A program made the position numbers and the translations under genes. A stretch of 41,646 bases of DNA, taken from positions 1-41,646 of IMG/VR virus record IMGVR_UViG_3300044825_001141. One strand, written 5' to 3'. The stretch comes from a virus. How positions within the stretch are numbered: the first letter of the stretch is position 1; each line of letters starts with the position of its first letter. Of this stretch, positions 23,518 to 32,229 are shown one piece after another. The notes beneath the pieces are model-generated. The model was not told the origin of the DNA and ran no database searches. It saw only the letters and a program-made list of their open reading frames with translations.

Positions 23518-24254
23518 CAGTATTCAGCCACGTAGAACGACTTCCACCCGAAATCCGTGTAGTTCGTATCGTCGCGCGAGAAGTACGCGTGCCCGCTGCG
23601 TCCACCGAGCGCAAGACGGTTCGTGCCGTCGGTGTCCTCGCCGTCATAGATCAACTGCTGAATGCCGGTCGCAACCGGCGTCCAGTAGACGGCGACGCGC
23701 CAGTCGTCGAAGTACGCATCGATGATGTCGCCGTCATTCCAACTGATGCCGCTGGAACTGTAGGAGGTGTACTCGGTCGGCGCGGTGACGAATCCCTGCG
23801 GCGCGTTGAACGATGAACCGAGCACGCCGTTATGCCGCGCGTGCACAAAGCTATAACCGGTGCCATCGAACCCGAACAGCAACTCGTAGTGCTGAATCGT
23901 CTGCGTGCCGCCGTAGCCCCACACGCCTTGATGGATGAACTCGATTTCGTGTTCTAGGTTGCCGTTGGCTGCGGCCCGCGCGTATGCACCGGACGCCACG
24001 GCCATCACGCCGCGGTAGTGCCTACGATTGCTCCAGGTGTTCGTGGCCGACACAAGGATCTGCGAATCCTTGTAGTCGTTCGAATTGCCTGCACCTGCCG
24101 TCGCGCCGAATCCACTGATGACGCGCGGCGTGTTCCAGTCGCTCGGGCTGATCTGGTAGATCCCGCCCTGCGACGTCATCGGGTTTTCGTTGTACCCGAA
24201 CGAATCCGTGAACGTCTGGAACGGTGGATGTCCTATGCGAAGTCCGCGGGCCAC
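23517..24254 (-). CDS. Beta-rich structural protein (245 aa)
   Basis: The start is uncertain. GTG 24254 lies just after the upstream stop (TGATGTG) and gives 245 residues; longer in-frame starts lie inside the HTH gene. The chain is rich in Tyr, Trp, Gly and Asn (GVWGYGGTQTIQHYELLFGF, YFDDWRVAVYWTP), consistent with a jelly-roll or lectin-like fold. It belongs to the block of probable head-fibre proteins between portal and scaffold. Carbohydrate binding is only a guess. Confidence 0.65.
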   Translation of the reverse strand: MARGLRIGHPPFQTFTDSFGYNENPMTSQGGIYQISPSDWNTPRVISGFGATAGAGNSNDYKDSQILVSATNTWSNRRHYRGVMAVASGAYARAAANGNLEHEIEFIHQGVWGYGGTQTIQHYELLFGFDGTGYSFVHARHNGVLGSSFNAPQGFVTAPTEYTSYSSSGISWNDGDIIDAYFDDWRVAVYWTPVATGIQQLIYDGEDTDGTNRLALGGRSGHAYFSRDDTNYTDFGWKSFYVAEY

Positions 24255-24255
24255 A

Positions 24256-24507
24256 TCACACCCGCCATTCGATGCCGCAGGCGGGCACGTACATCGGCGC
24301 GCGCGGCAGCTTCCAATAATTGACCGCAGGCGGCTGCGGACGACGGCCACCGCGACGGCGCGACAAGCCGAGTTGTGACACCACGCGCGTCACCGTCACG
24401 CGACTGCATCCGATCGCCTGCGCGATCTCGCGCGGCAATCGGCCAGCACGCGCCAGCTTTCCGATGGTGCGCCGGTCGTCGGGCGTAAGATTCCGGCGGC
24501 GCTTCAC
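24256..24507 (-). CDS. Helix-turn-helix DNA-binding protein inside the late operon (83 aa)
   Basis: GTG 24507 overlaps the upstream stop as GTGA. A basic N-terminus leads into a homeodomain/Hin-like HTH (residues about 8-45, DRRTIGKLARAGRLPREIAQ, then SRVTVTRVVSQLG), followed by an Arg-rich linker and an aromatic tail. It resembles the HTH of small terminases or resolvase-type proteins but lacks any catalytic domain. Its location among structural genes is unusual. Possible roles are late-gene regulation or packaging. Confidence 0.7.
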   Translation of the reverse strand: MKRRRNLTPDDRRTIGKLARAGRLPREIAQAIGCSRVTVTRVVSQLGLSRRRGGRRPQPPAVNYWKLPRAPMYVPACGIEWRV

Positions 24508-25385
24508 AACCGCGCGCACACCGCCACCAGCGTGCGACCGCGGTACGTCGGGGACTGCAACGTCACGTCCGACTCCGTGACGCGGTGATATTCCGTCGTC
24601 CCGGCGATTTCCTTCACGTCGCCGCATGGCTTGCCGACAGGCACGGTGCCAAGCTGGTAGCCGCGGACGTTCGCCGTGCCGGCGGCGTTCAGGATCAGTT
24701 CGTACGCGGGACGCGTCGTCGTCGTGCCGTTCGTCGCGACCTTCCAGACGACCGCCGGTGGCGGTGGCGGCGGAGGCGCGCCCGACTGCACGACCAGTGA
24801 CACCGGATTCGTCATGCCGCTGTAGAACCCGTCCGTCGTCAGCACCCGCACAGCGAAATACCACGTACCGTCGATCAGGCCGCTCGCCGTATACGACGTC
24901 GCAGGTACCGGCACTTCGGCGATGCGCGTGAGCGCGTTCACAGAGATGCCCGCGAATACCTCCGTGCCCGCGAGCGTCGTCAGCGGCTTGCCGTCGGTCC
25001 ACGTCGTGGGCAGCGTCCATGACACCGTCGCCGTACCGTTCGATGACGTCGGTGGCGTCGTCGGCGGTAGCGGCGTGACAGGCGTCGACGATGCGCCAAG
25101 CAACGCAGCCTTCGTGATGAGCGTGCCCGTGGAGCACACCGCCGGGCCCGGCGCGTTCACGCTGATGGCGACGAGGTCCGCGTCCTTCAGCGTCGAGAGC
25201 CGCGTCCAATACTGGTTCGCGGGCGTGTACACCTTCGGGTCAGTCGCAGGGTCGGACCAGCGCAGGTCCGAACAGCCGCCGCACGACTGCGACGCGCCCC
25301 AGTCGGCCGCGCATGACAGCACCGTCGTCTGCGCGACCGCAGGAACCGCGACGAACAGCAGAAACGCAGCGAGAATGCCGCGCAT
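24504..25385 (-). CDS. Secreted protein with signal peptide and fibronectin-III-like domain (293 aa)
   Basis: ATG 25385 begins a textbook signal peptide (MRGILAAFLLFVAVPAVAQ, cleavage after AVA at about residue 18). Just after it are CAADWG and SCGGC cysteines. Residues about 110-205 look like a fibronectin type III domain (TVSWTLPTTW, TSYTASGLIDGTWYFAVRV), followed by a Pro8 linker and another beta domain. An exported protein in a virion operon is unusual: it might sit in the periplasm and act on entry, exclusion or lysis. The 19-codon ORF upstream is coupled to it. Confidence 0.75.
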   Translation of the reverse strand: MRGILAAFLLFVAVPAVAQTTVLSCAADWGASQSCGGCSDLRWSDPATDPKVYTPANQYWTRLSTLKDADLVAISVNAPGPAVCSTGTLITKAALLGASSTPVTPLPPTTPPTSSNGTATVSWTLPTTWTDGKPLTTLAGTEVFAGISVNALTRIAEVPVPATSYTASGLIDGTWYFAVRVLTTDGFYSGMTNPVSLVVQSGAPPPPPPPAVVWKVATNGTTTTRPAYELILNAAGTANVRGYQLGTVPVGKPCGDVKEIAGTTEYHRVTESDVTLQSPTYRGRTLVAVCARL

Positions 25386-25444
25386 CAGATCAGCCACGGC
25401 GGCGGGCAGTCCGGAAAGAAGATTCGAAGGATTGCGTCGAACAT
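25385..25444 (-). CDS. Candidate 19-residue leader ORF coupled to the secreted protein
   Basis: ATG 25444 has a strong ribosome site (CCAGGAG, 6 bases upstream). It reads a hydrophobic peptide that starts MFDAILRIFFPDC and ends PPPWLI, and its TGA overlaps the signal-peptide gene start as TGATG. The downstream gene lacks a good site of its own, so the small ORF may load ribosomes for it. The Pro3-Trp end could also pause ribosomes. Confidence 0.55.
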   Translation of the reverse strand: MFDAILRIFFPDCPPPWLI

Positions 25445-25465
25445 GTGAACTCCTGGTGGTTTTCG

Positions 25466-26407
25466 TCAGTCCCAGAGGCCGATGGCCGTCGTGTTGTTCG
25501 CCGACGAGATCTTCGTCACGCGCATGTAGGAGCCGACCGAGACGACCGCTGCGGCTGCCGTCTGCAACGCAATGCGCGGCTGAACAGTGCCCGCCGCGGT
25601 CACTTCGAACGTGCCCTCGACCTTGAAGAACGCCGACGTGGCCGTGCCAGCCGTCACCAGAGGCGCAGCGACAAGCGTCGCGTCGGCAGACCACGAGCCC
25701 GCGAGCGTGCCCGTCGCGCCATCCGCGGCGACGTCGCGGCCGAAGCCGAACCACAGAATCGAGCCGAGCGTCGCCGAGCCGCCTGAGAGGTCGAACGTCG
25801 CGTTACCGCTGGTCGCCGACATGCTCGTCAGTGCGACCATCATTTCGAACGTGTACGTACCGACGTCGAGCGTGATGCGCCCGTTCGTCGCAGCGTTGAA
25901 CAGCTTCTGCGCCGCCGTCTGGCTGGTCAGCGTGAACGTCGAATCCTGGCGCAGATAGACAGGCGCGCGGGCGATGTCGTCCCTAACCACCCGCAGGTCC
26001 GTGATCTGCGAGGAACCAATCGTCGTGTCGCTCGCCGGCACGTACACGACCGCCAGAACAACATCGTTCGCCGTGCGCGCCGGAGGCTTCGGGGCCGCTG
26101 CTGCCGTACCCGCACGAACCGCGAGCGAACCGGACGAGTTCACGACGATCAGGTCGAGCCGCGGGTTCGTCGCATCGGCCGTGCCGATCGTGACATCTGC
26201 CCCGGTCACGGAGAACCAGACGCCGTTGGAGATCACCACGCCGGCAGCGACCGCCGGCGTCATGTCCGCGCCGCCCGTCACCGCGCAGCCGCTCACGACG
26301 CAGTCCGTGCCCGCCAGGCCGGCGACGAGTACGTCGAGGTACTCCTGAAACAACACCGATTGGATGTTGCTGTCGCCCTCGCCCTTGTCCGGAATGGTCC
26401 ACGCCAT
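25466..26407 (-). CDS. Beta-rich virion protein, head-fibre candidate (313 aa)
   Basis: Begins MAWTIPDKGEGDSNIQSVLF and continues with Gly/Ala/Thr-rich beta repeats (GVWFSVTGADVTIG, LDLIVVNSSGSLAVRAG). This opening and the DLIVVNS-type segment are seen in phage baseplate/fibre proteins that sit on the virion surface. The C-terminal half (TFTLTSQTAAQKLFNAATNG onward) is a conserved-looking jelly-roll-like domain ending IGLWD. It belongs to the decoration block between portal and scaffold. Confidence 0.7.
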   Translation of the reverse strand: MAWTIPDKGEGDSNIQSVLFQEYLDVLVAGLAGTDCVVSGCAVTGGADMTPAVAAGVVISNGVWFSVTGADVTIGTADATNPRLDLIVVNSSGSLAVRAGTAAAAPKPPARTANDVVLAVVYVPASDTTIGSSQITDLRVVRDDIARAPVYLRQDSTFTLTSQTAAQKLFNAATNGRITLDVGTYTFEMMVALTSMSATSGNATFDLSGGSATLGSILWFGFGRDVAADGATGTLAGSWSADATLVAAPLVTAGTATSAFFKVEGTFEVTAAGTVQPRIALQTAAAAVVSVGSYMRVTKISSANNTTAIGLWD

Positions 26408-26416
26408 AACGTGCGC

Positions 26417-26845
26417 TCAGGCGAGCTGGAGCAGCCCACTGGCTCCAAAATCCAACGTGAACGTCTCCGTATCCGCGAGCGTCACCGCCGAGCCGTAGTC
26501 GTACCAGCCGATGAGCGGATCGGCCGGCGACGTCGGGTCGTCGTTGTAGATGCTCACGAACTGGAACGCCGCCACGCTACCGCCGCTGGCCGTCAGCACC
26601 GTGTCCGTGCACGCGAGCGTGTAGGTGCCTGCCGTCTGCGACGATGCCGACACGGGGATCACGCGCGAACTGAGGTTCGTGTAGCTGATCTGCGTGAGAT
26701 CCGCGAGCACGCTGTTCGTATTGACCGGCGTGTTCGCCGCCGCACTCAGTGCCGCCGTGAGCGTGCAGGTCGAGTCGGACGAGAAGTTGTGGACGCCCTC
26801 GGCAAGATGCTCGACGAAGGCACGGAACTTGTTGAATGCCGCCAT
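26417..26845 (-). CDS. Small beta-rich structural protein (142 aa)
   Basis: Starts MAAFNKFRAFVEHLAEGVHNF and then becomes a low-charge beta protein (GTYTLACTDTVLTASGGSV, AFQFVSIYNDDP, LIGWYDYGSAV). Proteins with this start and the WYDYGS segment occur in many phage head modules, upstream of fibre-like genes. It is probably a minor coat or fibre-base component. Ribosome site upstream: GGAGACTTCCACC before ATG 26845. Confidence 0.7.
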   Translation of the reverse strand: MAAFNKFRAFVEHLAEGVHNFSSDSTCTLTAALSAAANTPVNTNSVLADLTQISYTNLSSRVIPVSASSQTAGTYTLACTDTVLTASGGSVAAFQFVSIYNDDPTSPADPLIGWYDYGSAVTLADTETFTLDFGASGLLQLA

Positions 26846-26860
26846 GGTGGAAGTCTCCGA

Positions 26861-27109
26861 TTAGTCGATGTTCGGTGGCAGCGCCGACTCGGCTGCCGAG
26901 AGTGCGTCGAGCGTCGCCTGCGCGTGCGTGAGCGCGGCGTTCAGCTTCTCGACGGTGGCGGCATACCCGTGCCGCTCGGCGTAGTCGCGCGCGCGCGTGA
27001 GCGTCGCCACGGTGGCGAGCGTCGCGCTGCGGCGCTGTGCGATGACGAGCAACACGGCGGCGTGCGGCGAGTTCTCGACGGGGCCGCAGACCATGCGGTA
27101 ATGCGCCAT
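26861..27109 (-). CDS. Hypothetical helical protein (82 aa)
   Basis: ATG 27109 overlaps the previous stop base. The product is a helical, Ala-rich protein (RRSATLATVATLTRARDYAE, AALTHAQATLDALSAAE) with no membrane segment or known motif. Situated between portal and decoration genes, it may be a small chaperone or minor head protein. Confidence 0.65.
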   Translation of the reverse strand: MAHYRMVCGPVENSPHAAVLLVIAQRRSATLATVATLTRARDYAERHGYAATVEKLNAALTHAQATLDALSAAESALPPNID

Positions 27110-27330
27110 CAGCGTGCCGCCTGCGGGGATGCGATGATGTCGCGCAGCCCGCGCGCGTTCAGCCGGAATCCGCGGCGCTCGACGACTGGCCTGCCCGCGA
27201 TCGGCACGCCGTTGTCGTCGACCCAGCCGACGACGATCTCGGCGCCGTCCGTCATGCGGATGTGCAGCGTCCGGCCGCTCGTGCCGACGTACGCCACCTC
27301 TTTGCCCTGCATCTGGCGCGTGAGGTCCAT
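27109..27330 (-). CDS. Small beta-barrel-like protein (73 aa)
   Basis: ATG 27330 overlaps the portal stop (TGATG). The sequence has regular short strands (EVAYVGTSGRTLHIRMTDG, EIVVGWVDDNG) like a small SH3/Tudor-like barrel, then a basic end. No family is recognised. Fully coupled to portal translation. Confidence 0.65.
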   Translation of the reverse strand: MDLTRQMQGKEVAYVGTSGRTLHIRMTDGAEIVVGWVDDNGVPIAGRPVVERRGFRLNARGLRDIIASPQAAR

Positions 27331-29603
27331 CAGTTCATCACCTCGTCGACGACTTCCGTGATGCGCCCGTCCGGCCCGCGCTTCGGCGTGCGCTTGCGAG
27401 GCGCTTTCGCGACCTTCAACAGTTCGTCCGTGCGCTGCGCCTGCTCGGCGACGACTTCCAGGAGCTTCTGCTGCGATTGCGCGAGCGACTGCACGATGGA
27501 CTGAAGCTGCGTCGTCGCCTGAGCGACTTTCGTGTCCGCGTTCTTGGCCTGCGCGTGCGCATCCTTCGCGGTTTTCTGCTCCAAGCCGACCATCTGCTTT
27601 TTCTGCTCGATTTTCGAGTTTTCCGCCTGCACTTTCTGCGTGAGCGAGTCGGACGCGACTTTCTGCTCCAGCTTGAACACGGTTTCGCGCGTCGCGAGGT
27701 CCGATTCGCGCTGCTTCAACTCTGCATCGCGCTTGTCGAGCGCCGCATTCTGCGTCGACGTGTTCAACTGCTGCTGTAGACGCAGGTTTTCGGCCTGCAT
27801 CTGCATTTCCTTCTGCTTTGCAGCCGCTTCGGCGTCCGCGGCCTTCTTCTCGGCGCCGTTGTCCTGCGGTTTCGGCGGCTGCATCGACTTGATCTGATCT
27901 TCGATCTCGTTTCCGAACCGGAAACGCTTCGTGATCGCGAGCAACATCGACTGCGCGACTTCGAACGGCATCACGCCGGCCTGCACCATCGGGCCGACGC
28001 CGTTCACGAACTGCCCGATCGCTGTCAACAGTTCAGTGATCTGCTTCTGGTCCTCCGCAGCCTCCGGCTCGACGGTGGAATTCGTCTCGATGTCGATTTT
28101 GAACGCGCGCGTGAGGTCGTCGTTCAGTAGCGCAAGCACATCCTTCCACAACACGACTTGCTGAAGCTGCATCTGCATCTGCTGCATCTGCTGCATCGCC
28201 GCCTGGTCGCCCGACTGCGCCGCCGCCTGTACCTGCGCCATCATCTGATGCGCGGCCGCGGTCTGTTCGTCGGTGAAGTACGGCAGTCCCGTCATCTTCG
28301 CCCACGAATCCTGCGAGAATTTCGACGCCGCGACTTCCAGCATCATGCGCAGGAGGTCGCGCGCGTACCGCTGAACCTCGGCCTGCTTGGGCTTCAGTCG
28401 CAGGGAGCCCCACTGGTTCTTGATCTGCTGTGCGCCGAGCGTTTCCGACGCCTTCGACGCGCCGCGCAAGATGTCGGAGATGCCCAGGATCTCGTAGATG
28501 ACCTGCTTGACGTTCTCGCGCGCGACGTAGAGCTCGCGGATCGTCTGGATGATCTTGTCGAGCGGCATGAACCAGATGGCGTTGTCCAAGCCCTTCTCGG
28601 CGGCGAGCGACGACGACTTGTCGGCAGGAACGAGTTCGTTTTCCTCCGACTCCAGCAGGTTCTCGATGTCGGCGCCGAGTTCCGAGTCGTACACGCCGCG
28701 TGCCTTGCACGCCTGCACGAGCTTGCGGAGTCGCCGCGTGATGTCGTTCAACTCTGCCGCCTGCTGTTCGTACAGCGCGTACAGAGACGTCGGCGTCATG
28801 TCGTCGGTTTTCTCGACGAACTGCAACGGCCGCGGGCAGTTGAAGAAGCCCGTCAGGCCCAGCGGATCCTCGTCCGTTTTCAGGATCGTGTCGGACTTCG
28901 CCGGGCTGATCCACAGCACCTTGCGACCGCCGTCCTTGTCCCACACCTGGTAGACGCACGCGGTCTTGACCGAACCCTTGTTGCGGTCCTCGGCGTCGAG
29001 CTTGCCGTCGGTGCCAGACGGCTCGTCGTCACCCGTGGTGAACTCGACGTCCTCCAGCCCCGTCGAGCCGAACTTCTCCTTCCACTGCGCCTTCGTGAAG
29101 TGATGCTCGTAGGCGACCCACGGCACCTTCGACCACTTCCGCGCGTAGCCGAAGTACACGCGGTCCCACGACTCGTGCGACAGGCACACGAGGTCGCCTG
29201 TCTCGTCGTGGTAGCGCACGCTGGAGAGTCCGCGCCCCGGCAGCAGGCCGTCGAGCGTGTCGGCCTTCACGGCCTCATGGAAGGTTTCGTACCCCTCCAT
29301 GTTCGTGTCCAACAGGAACTCCAGCATCCGTTCGCCGGCCGTCGCTGCCGCCTTCGCGACCTTGTCGTCGTCCTTGAAGCGACGCGACACGACCGGCCGC
29401 GGCGTCTGTGAGTACAGTGCCGGCAGCATCGTCTCGGTGTTGCTGAACACGATCGCGAACGGCTGGTCGTTGGCCGAGCCGTCGTACAGGTCGCGGACCG
29501 TGCGCCCGCGTTTGCGGTAGTCCTTCTCGCGCCGCTTCGCCGCTTCGATGTCGGCGAGCCAGCGGGCGGCTGCGTTCTCGGTGGTGTCGTCGGCCTCGGC
29601 CAC
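27330..29603 (-). CDS. Portal protein (757 aa)
   Basis: Dodecameric DNA gate at the unique head vertex. GTG 29603 overlaps the upstream TAG as TAGTG. Portal features include an N-terminal helical part with TVRDLYDGSANDQPFAI, ARKWSKVPWVAYEHHF in the wing, a long central helical region (QQAAELNDITRRLRKLVQA), and GISDILRGASKASETLGAQQ, a motif seen in P22-like and BPP-1-like portals. A Gln/Met-rich stretch lies near residue 470, and there is a long C-terminal coiled coil (about 580-720). It follows the terminase genes in the expected order. Confidence 0.92.
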   Translation of the reverse strand: MAEADDTTENAAARWLADIEAAKRREKDYRKRGRTVRDLYDGSANDQPFAIVFSNTETMLPALYSQTPRPVVSRRFKDDDKVAKAAATAGERMLEFLLDTNMEGYETFHEAVKADTLDGLLPGRGLSSVRYHDETGDLVCLSHESWDRVYFGYARKWSKVPWVAYEHHFTKAQWKEKFGSTGLEDVEFTTGDDEPSGTDGKLDAEDRNKGSVKTACVYQVWDKDGGRKVLWISPAKSDTILKTDEDPLGLTGFFNCPRPLQFVEKTDDMTPTSLYALYEQQAAELNDITRRLRKLVQACKARGVYDSELGADIENLLESEENELVPADKSSSLAAEKGLDNAIWFMPLDKIIQTIRELYVARENVKQVIYEILGISDILRGASKASETLGAQQIKNQWGSLRLKPKQAEVQRYARDLLRMMLEVAASKFSQDSWAKMTGLPYFTDEQTAAAHQMMAQVQAAAQSGDQAAMQQMQQMQMQLQQVVLWKDVLALLNDDLTRAFKIDIETNSTVEPEAAEDQKQITELLTAIGQFVNGVGPMVQAGVMPFEVAQSMLLAITKRFRFGNEIEDQIKSMQPPKPQDNGAEKKAADAEAAAKQKEMQMQAENLRLQQQLNTSTQNAALDKRDAELKQRESDLATRETVFKLEQKVASDSLTQKVQAENSKIEQKKQMVGLEQKTAKDAHAQAKNADTKVAQATTQLQSIVQSLAQSQQKLLEVVAEQAQRTDELLKVAKAPRKRTPKRGPDGRITEVVDEVMN

Positions 29604-29746
29604 TACGACTTCCCGCCCCGCTTCATCTCCGCGTACTTCTGCGCCAGCGTCTCGCCCATCTCGTGCATGAGCTTCGCGGAGCCCTTGCGCTTCGGCGCTT
29701 TGCTGGGTGCCTTAGCCGGCACCCGACCCGGCGCGCAGCCCTTCAC
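29603..29746 (-). CDS. Small basic protein before the portal (47 aa)
   Basis: The start was chosen at GTG 29746 because it overlaps the upstream stop as GTGA; its TAG overlaps the portal start. The product is very basic (VPAKAPSKAPKRKGSAK) with a short amphipathic helix (LMHEMGETLAQKYAEMK). It may bind DNA or the portal. A longer in-frame start at 29839 lies inside the upstream gene. Confidence 0.65.
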   Translation of the reverse strand: MKGCAPGRVPAKAPSKAPKRKGSAKLMHEMGETLAQKYAEMKRGGKS

Positions 29747-30027
29747 GCCTGCCCCGCCAGCGCAACGACGGTCACGTCGATCGTGCCGCCCACCGTGACG
29801 TGCAGACCGCCCGGCGCGCACACCGGCAGGTAGTTCCACCCCACTGACGGCGTGATCGTGCCGGTCATCGCCGTGCCGCCCGAGCCACCGCGGCGGAACA
29901 CCAGCGTCCCCGAGGACGTCGAGTTCACGTAGAACCCGATCATCGTCATGTCGCGCCCCGCGGCGCCGACGTTCCCCGTCGCCGTCAGGTTGAACGCCTC
30001 GCCCGCTTCGACTACCGGTGCGCTCAT
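29743..30027 (-). CDS. Small beta-rich protein between terminase and portal (94 aa)
   Basis: A strong ribosome site (GGAGGTG) precedes ATG 30027. The product is low in charge with regular beta strands (MTMIGFYVNSTSSGTLVFRR, GGLHVTVGGTIDVTVVA), like a small decoration or head-vertex protein. It is the first gene after the large terminase, 42 bases downstream. Family unknown. Confidence 0.7.
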   Translation of the reverse strand: MSAPVVEAGEAFNLTATGNVGAAGRDMTMIGFYVNSTSSGTLVFRRGGSGGTAMTGTITPSVGWNYLPVCAPGGLHVTVGGTIDVTVVALAGQA

Positions 30028-30069
30028 GTCACCTCCGCGTGGGTCGCACCGCCCGGGCGTGCGTATTGC

Positions 30070-31557
30070 CTACTTGTCGATCAAGCCGTTCGCACGTTTC
30101 CGGCGCATGGCCTTGAGATGCCGCGCCTTCAGGTACCCGAACGACTGCGCCGGAAGGCTACCACCCAACAGCCGCGCTTGACTAGGCCCTTCGGACGTGT
30201 CCTGTGACGCCTCGCGTGCACTGCGCCACGACACCGCTACCGTCATGAACGCGTCCGCCGGGTGCGACGCCCAGTCGTGCTCCGGCGCGTCCATGAACAC
30301 CCGCTTCTCCGGATCCCACTCACGATGGTAGTGCCCCAGCGCCTCGATGCCGTCCGCGCACCGCGTCTCGTCGATCCACGCCTTCGACAGCGTCGCGCGG
30401 CCCGCCTGAATCTGCTCCTGCTTGTCCAGCCGCTTCGCAATCGCGAACCGACCCAACTCGCCGTTCATGGCCTCGTTCAACTCGTGGAACTGCTGCAAAA
30501 TTGACTTCCCGCCCGCCGCCAACGTCCGCGGCCGCGCGTCGTGCGGCAACCACTGCGTGCCATACACCCACCCCCGCTCCCGCTTCTTCGCCCGCAGCAT
30601 CTCCGCGTAGAACGGCACGTCCTTGAAGTTCGACGCGTGATAGTCCACGAACCGAACCTCGCCGCCGAACACCTGGTAGAACCACGCCACCGTCGCGTCC
30701 GTCCGACCCAAGTCCCACCCCGTGTACACCGGATGCCCAGGCTCCAACGGAACGATACCGACACGCCCCGACTCACGCGCGATCGCCAGCTTGTCCCCGA
30801 ATATCGACCCCGGTATCGCCGCATCGAACGATACCCAGTACTCTTGCAACCACAGCGACCGCCCGTACTCCTCGCCGTGCTCGTCCTGCATCTCCCGGAG
30901 CTCCGCACGCATCTGCGCGTCCGTGAACAGCCCCGAGTCGTCCGCCGTCACCGTCGAATAAAACCACCCCCCCGGGTCCACCGACCCATCCGCCAGCGTC
31001 CGCATCGACGCCTCCGCCGAGTCGCACAGCCGCTTGAAGTGGTTCTTCCCGCGCGGCGTCGAGTTGAACGCCGCCCACCCGCCGTTCTCCAGCAAGATGG
31101 GCCTGAGGTAACCCCACGCCGCCGGGTTCGCCAGCGCGTACTCCGAAAACACGATCCCCACCGGCGGCGAGCCCACGAGCGAGTCGAAGTTATCGCTACC
31201 GACCACCCGGAACGTGCTCCCACAGTGCAGGTCCAGCGTCATCTCCTGCGACCGCTCGCGACGTATCACCTCCGGCGGAAACGCCAACTCCAGCCGACGC
31301 TTGCCCTGATGAGGATCGGTTGCTTCCCAGAAGGCTTTTCTGGCCTGACTGTAGCTCGGGGCGCAATACCAGTAGTCGCCTGTGCGTTCATGCGCCGCAC
31401 ACACCGTGTGATGCAACAGCACGTCGTCCTTCCCGTGCCGGCGCGCCCATCTCAACACCGCCCGCTTCCCGCCCGCCGCCAAGTAGTCCCACACCGGTTG
31501 CTGATACGGCCTTGGCGTCCACTTGAACGGCAGCGTCAGGCGGCTCTCATCACTCAT
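30070..31557 (-). CDS. terL: Terminase large subunit
   Basis: The DNA-packaging motor and headful/cos nuclease. The ATPase has a Walker A region at residues 36-45 (RWARRHGKDD, the Arg-type P-loop common in phage terminases) and Walker B VGIVFSEYA at 133-141. A coupling motif STPRG lies at 166-170. The nuclease domain starts YTGWDLGRTDAT (Asp282, Asp287) with VRFVDYH (Asp305) and a late acidic residue in SHPADAF. At 495 residues it is the usual size. The start overlaps nothing; about 158 bases separate it from the small subunit. Confidence 0.95.
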   Translation of the reverse strand: MSDESRLTLPFKWTPRPYQQPVWDYLAAGGKRAVLRWARRHGKDDVLLHHTVCAAHERTGDYWYCAPSYSQARKAFWEATDPHQGKRRLELAFPPEVIRRERSQEMTLDLHCGSTFRVVGSDNFDSLVGSPPVGIVFSEYALANPAAWGYLRPILLENGGWAAFNSTPRGKNHFKRLCDSAEASMRTLADGSVDPGGWFYSTVTADDSGLFTDAQMRAELREMQDEHGEEYGRSLWLQEYWVSFDAAIPGSIFGDKLAIARESGRVGIVPLEPGHPVYTGWDLGRTDATVAWFYQVFGGEVRFVDYHASNFKDVPFYAEMLRAKKRERGWVYGTQWLPHDARPRTLAAGGKSILQQFHELNEAMNGELGRFAIAKRLDKQEQIQAGRATLSKAWIDETRCADGIEALGHYHREWDPEKRVFMDAPEHDWASHPADAFMTVAVSWRSAREASQDTSEGPSQARLLGGSLPAQSFGYLKARHLKAMRRKRANGLIDK

Positions 31558-31715
31558 GCGGCGCTCGCATTGTCAAGCGGTATCTGACGGGAGGCGGGGG
31601 ATCCGTACTGCGATGCAGCAATGCGGATTTGACCCGGGAGAGGGAGGAATGGAGGAGTCCCCCCACGCCAGAGGCTCCGCGGTGCCGCCCCGCCTGCCGC
31701 GAAAGCCCCGGCCCG

Positions 31716-32192
31716 TCACGCGACCCCGCCCCGGTCAGCGTCCGCGTCGCGATCCACGTCCAAGGCTGGCTCGGATGCTGGCAGGGCATGGGATGCGCTC
31801 GCCCTGCCCTGCACGCGCTCGACGACCACGTACGTCACAGGCCTGGCAGCCTCACCCCATGCCGCCGGCTGCCGCCGCTCAAGCCACTGCATCGCCGCGC
31901 GCGCGTCCGGCGGGCGGTACTCCCGGACGGTATGCACGTCGCCGAACCGATCGATCTTCTCGGACCAAGCCTCACCCCCGACCGCGGCGGAGTACAGCGC
32001 GCGCTGCACGCGGGCATCGTGCAGATCCGTCATCGGCTGGAGTACGTCGGGGGACGTGGCGACAGCGGCGACCGACAGCCCGGTAGCCGCGGCTATCTCC
32101 GCGTCGGTCATACCCGCGCGCGCGAGCTCGGCGACGGACGCGGGCAGCGTCGGTGCCGGGGGATCGTCGAATAGATCATCGGCTGTAGACAC
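31716..32192 (-). CDS. terS: Terminase small subunit candidate (158 aa)
   Basis: First gene of the late operon, upstream of the large terminase. GTG 32192 (MSTADDLFDDPP) is preferred; an in-frame TTG at 32228 would reach into the tandem repeats. Residues about 20-45 (VAELARAGMTDAEIAAATG) form an HTH like those that recognise the pac/cos site. The middle helix (ARVQRALYSAAVGGE) and KIDRFGDVHTVREY are typical of small terminases, and the WLERRQPAAWG helix is likewise characteristic. The 158 bases after its stop hold no supported gene. Confidence 0.8.
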   Translation of the reverse strand: MSTADDLFDDPPAPTLPASVAELARAGMTDAEIAAATGLSVAAVATSPDVLQPMTDLHDARVQRALYSAAVGGEAWSEKIDRFGDVHTVREYRPPDARAAMQWLERRQPAAWGEAARPVTYVVVERVQGRASASHALPASEPALDVDRDADADRGGVA

Positions 32193-32229
32193 GGCCCGGA
32201 CGGTAGCCGGGGTCAAGCGTGGCCGCAAC

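Noticed and set aside
31550-31789. A 79-codon minus-strand ORF between the two terminase genes
   Set aside because: It is Pro/Arg/His-rich, lacks a ribosome site, overlaps both the small terminase end and the large terminase start, and has no recognisable motif.
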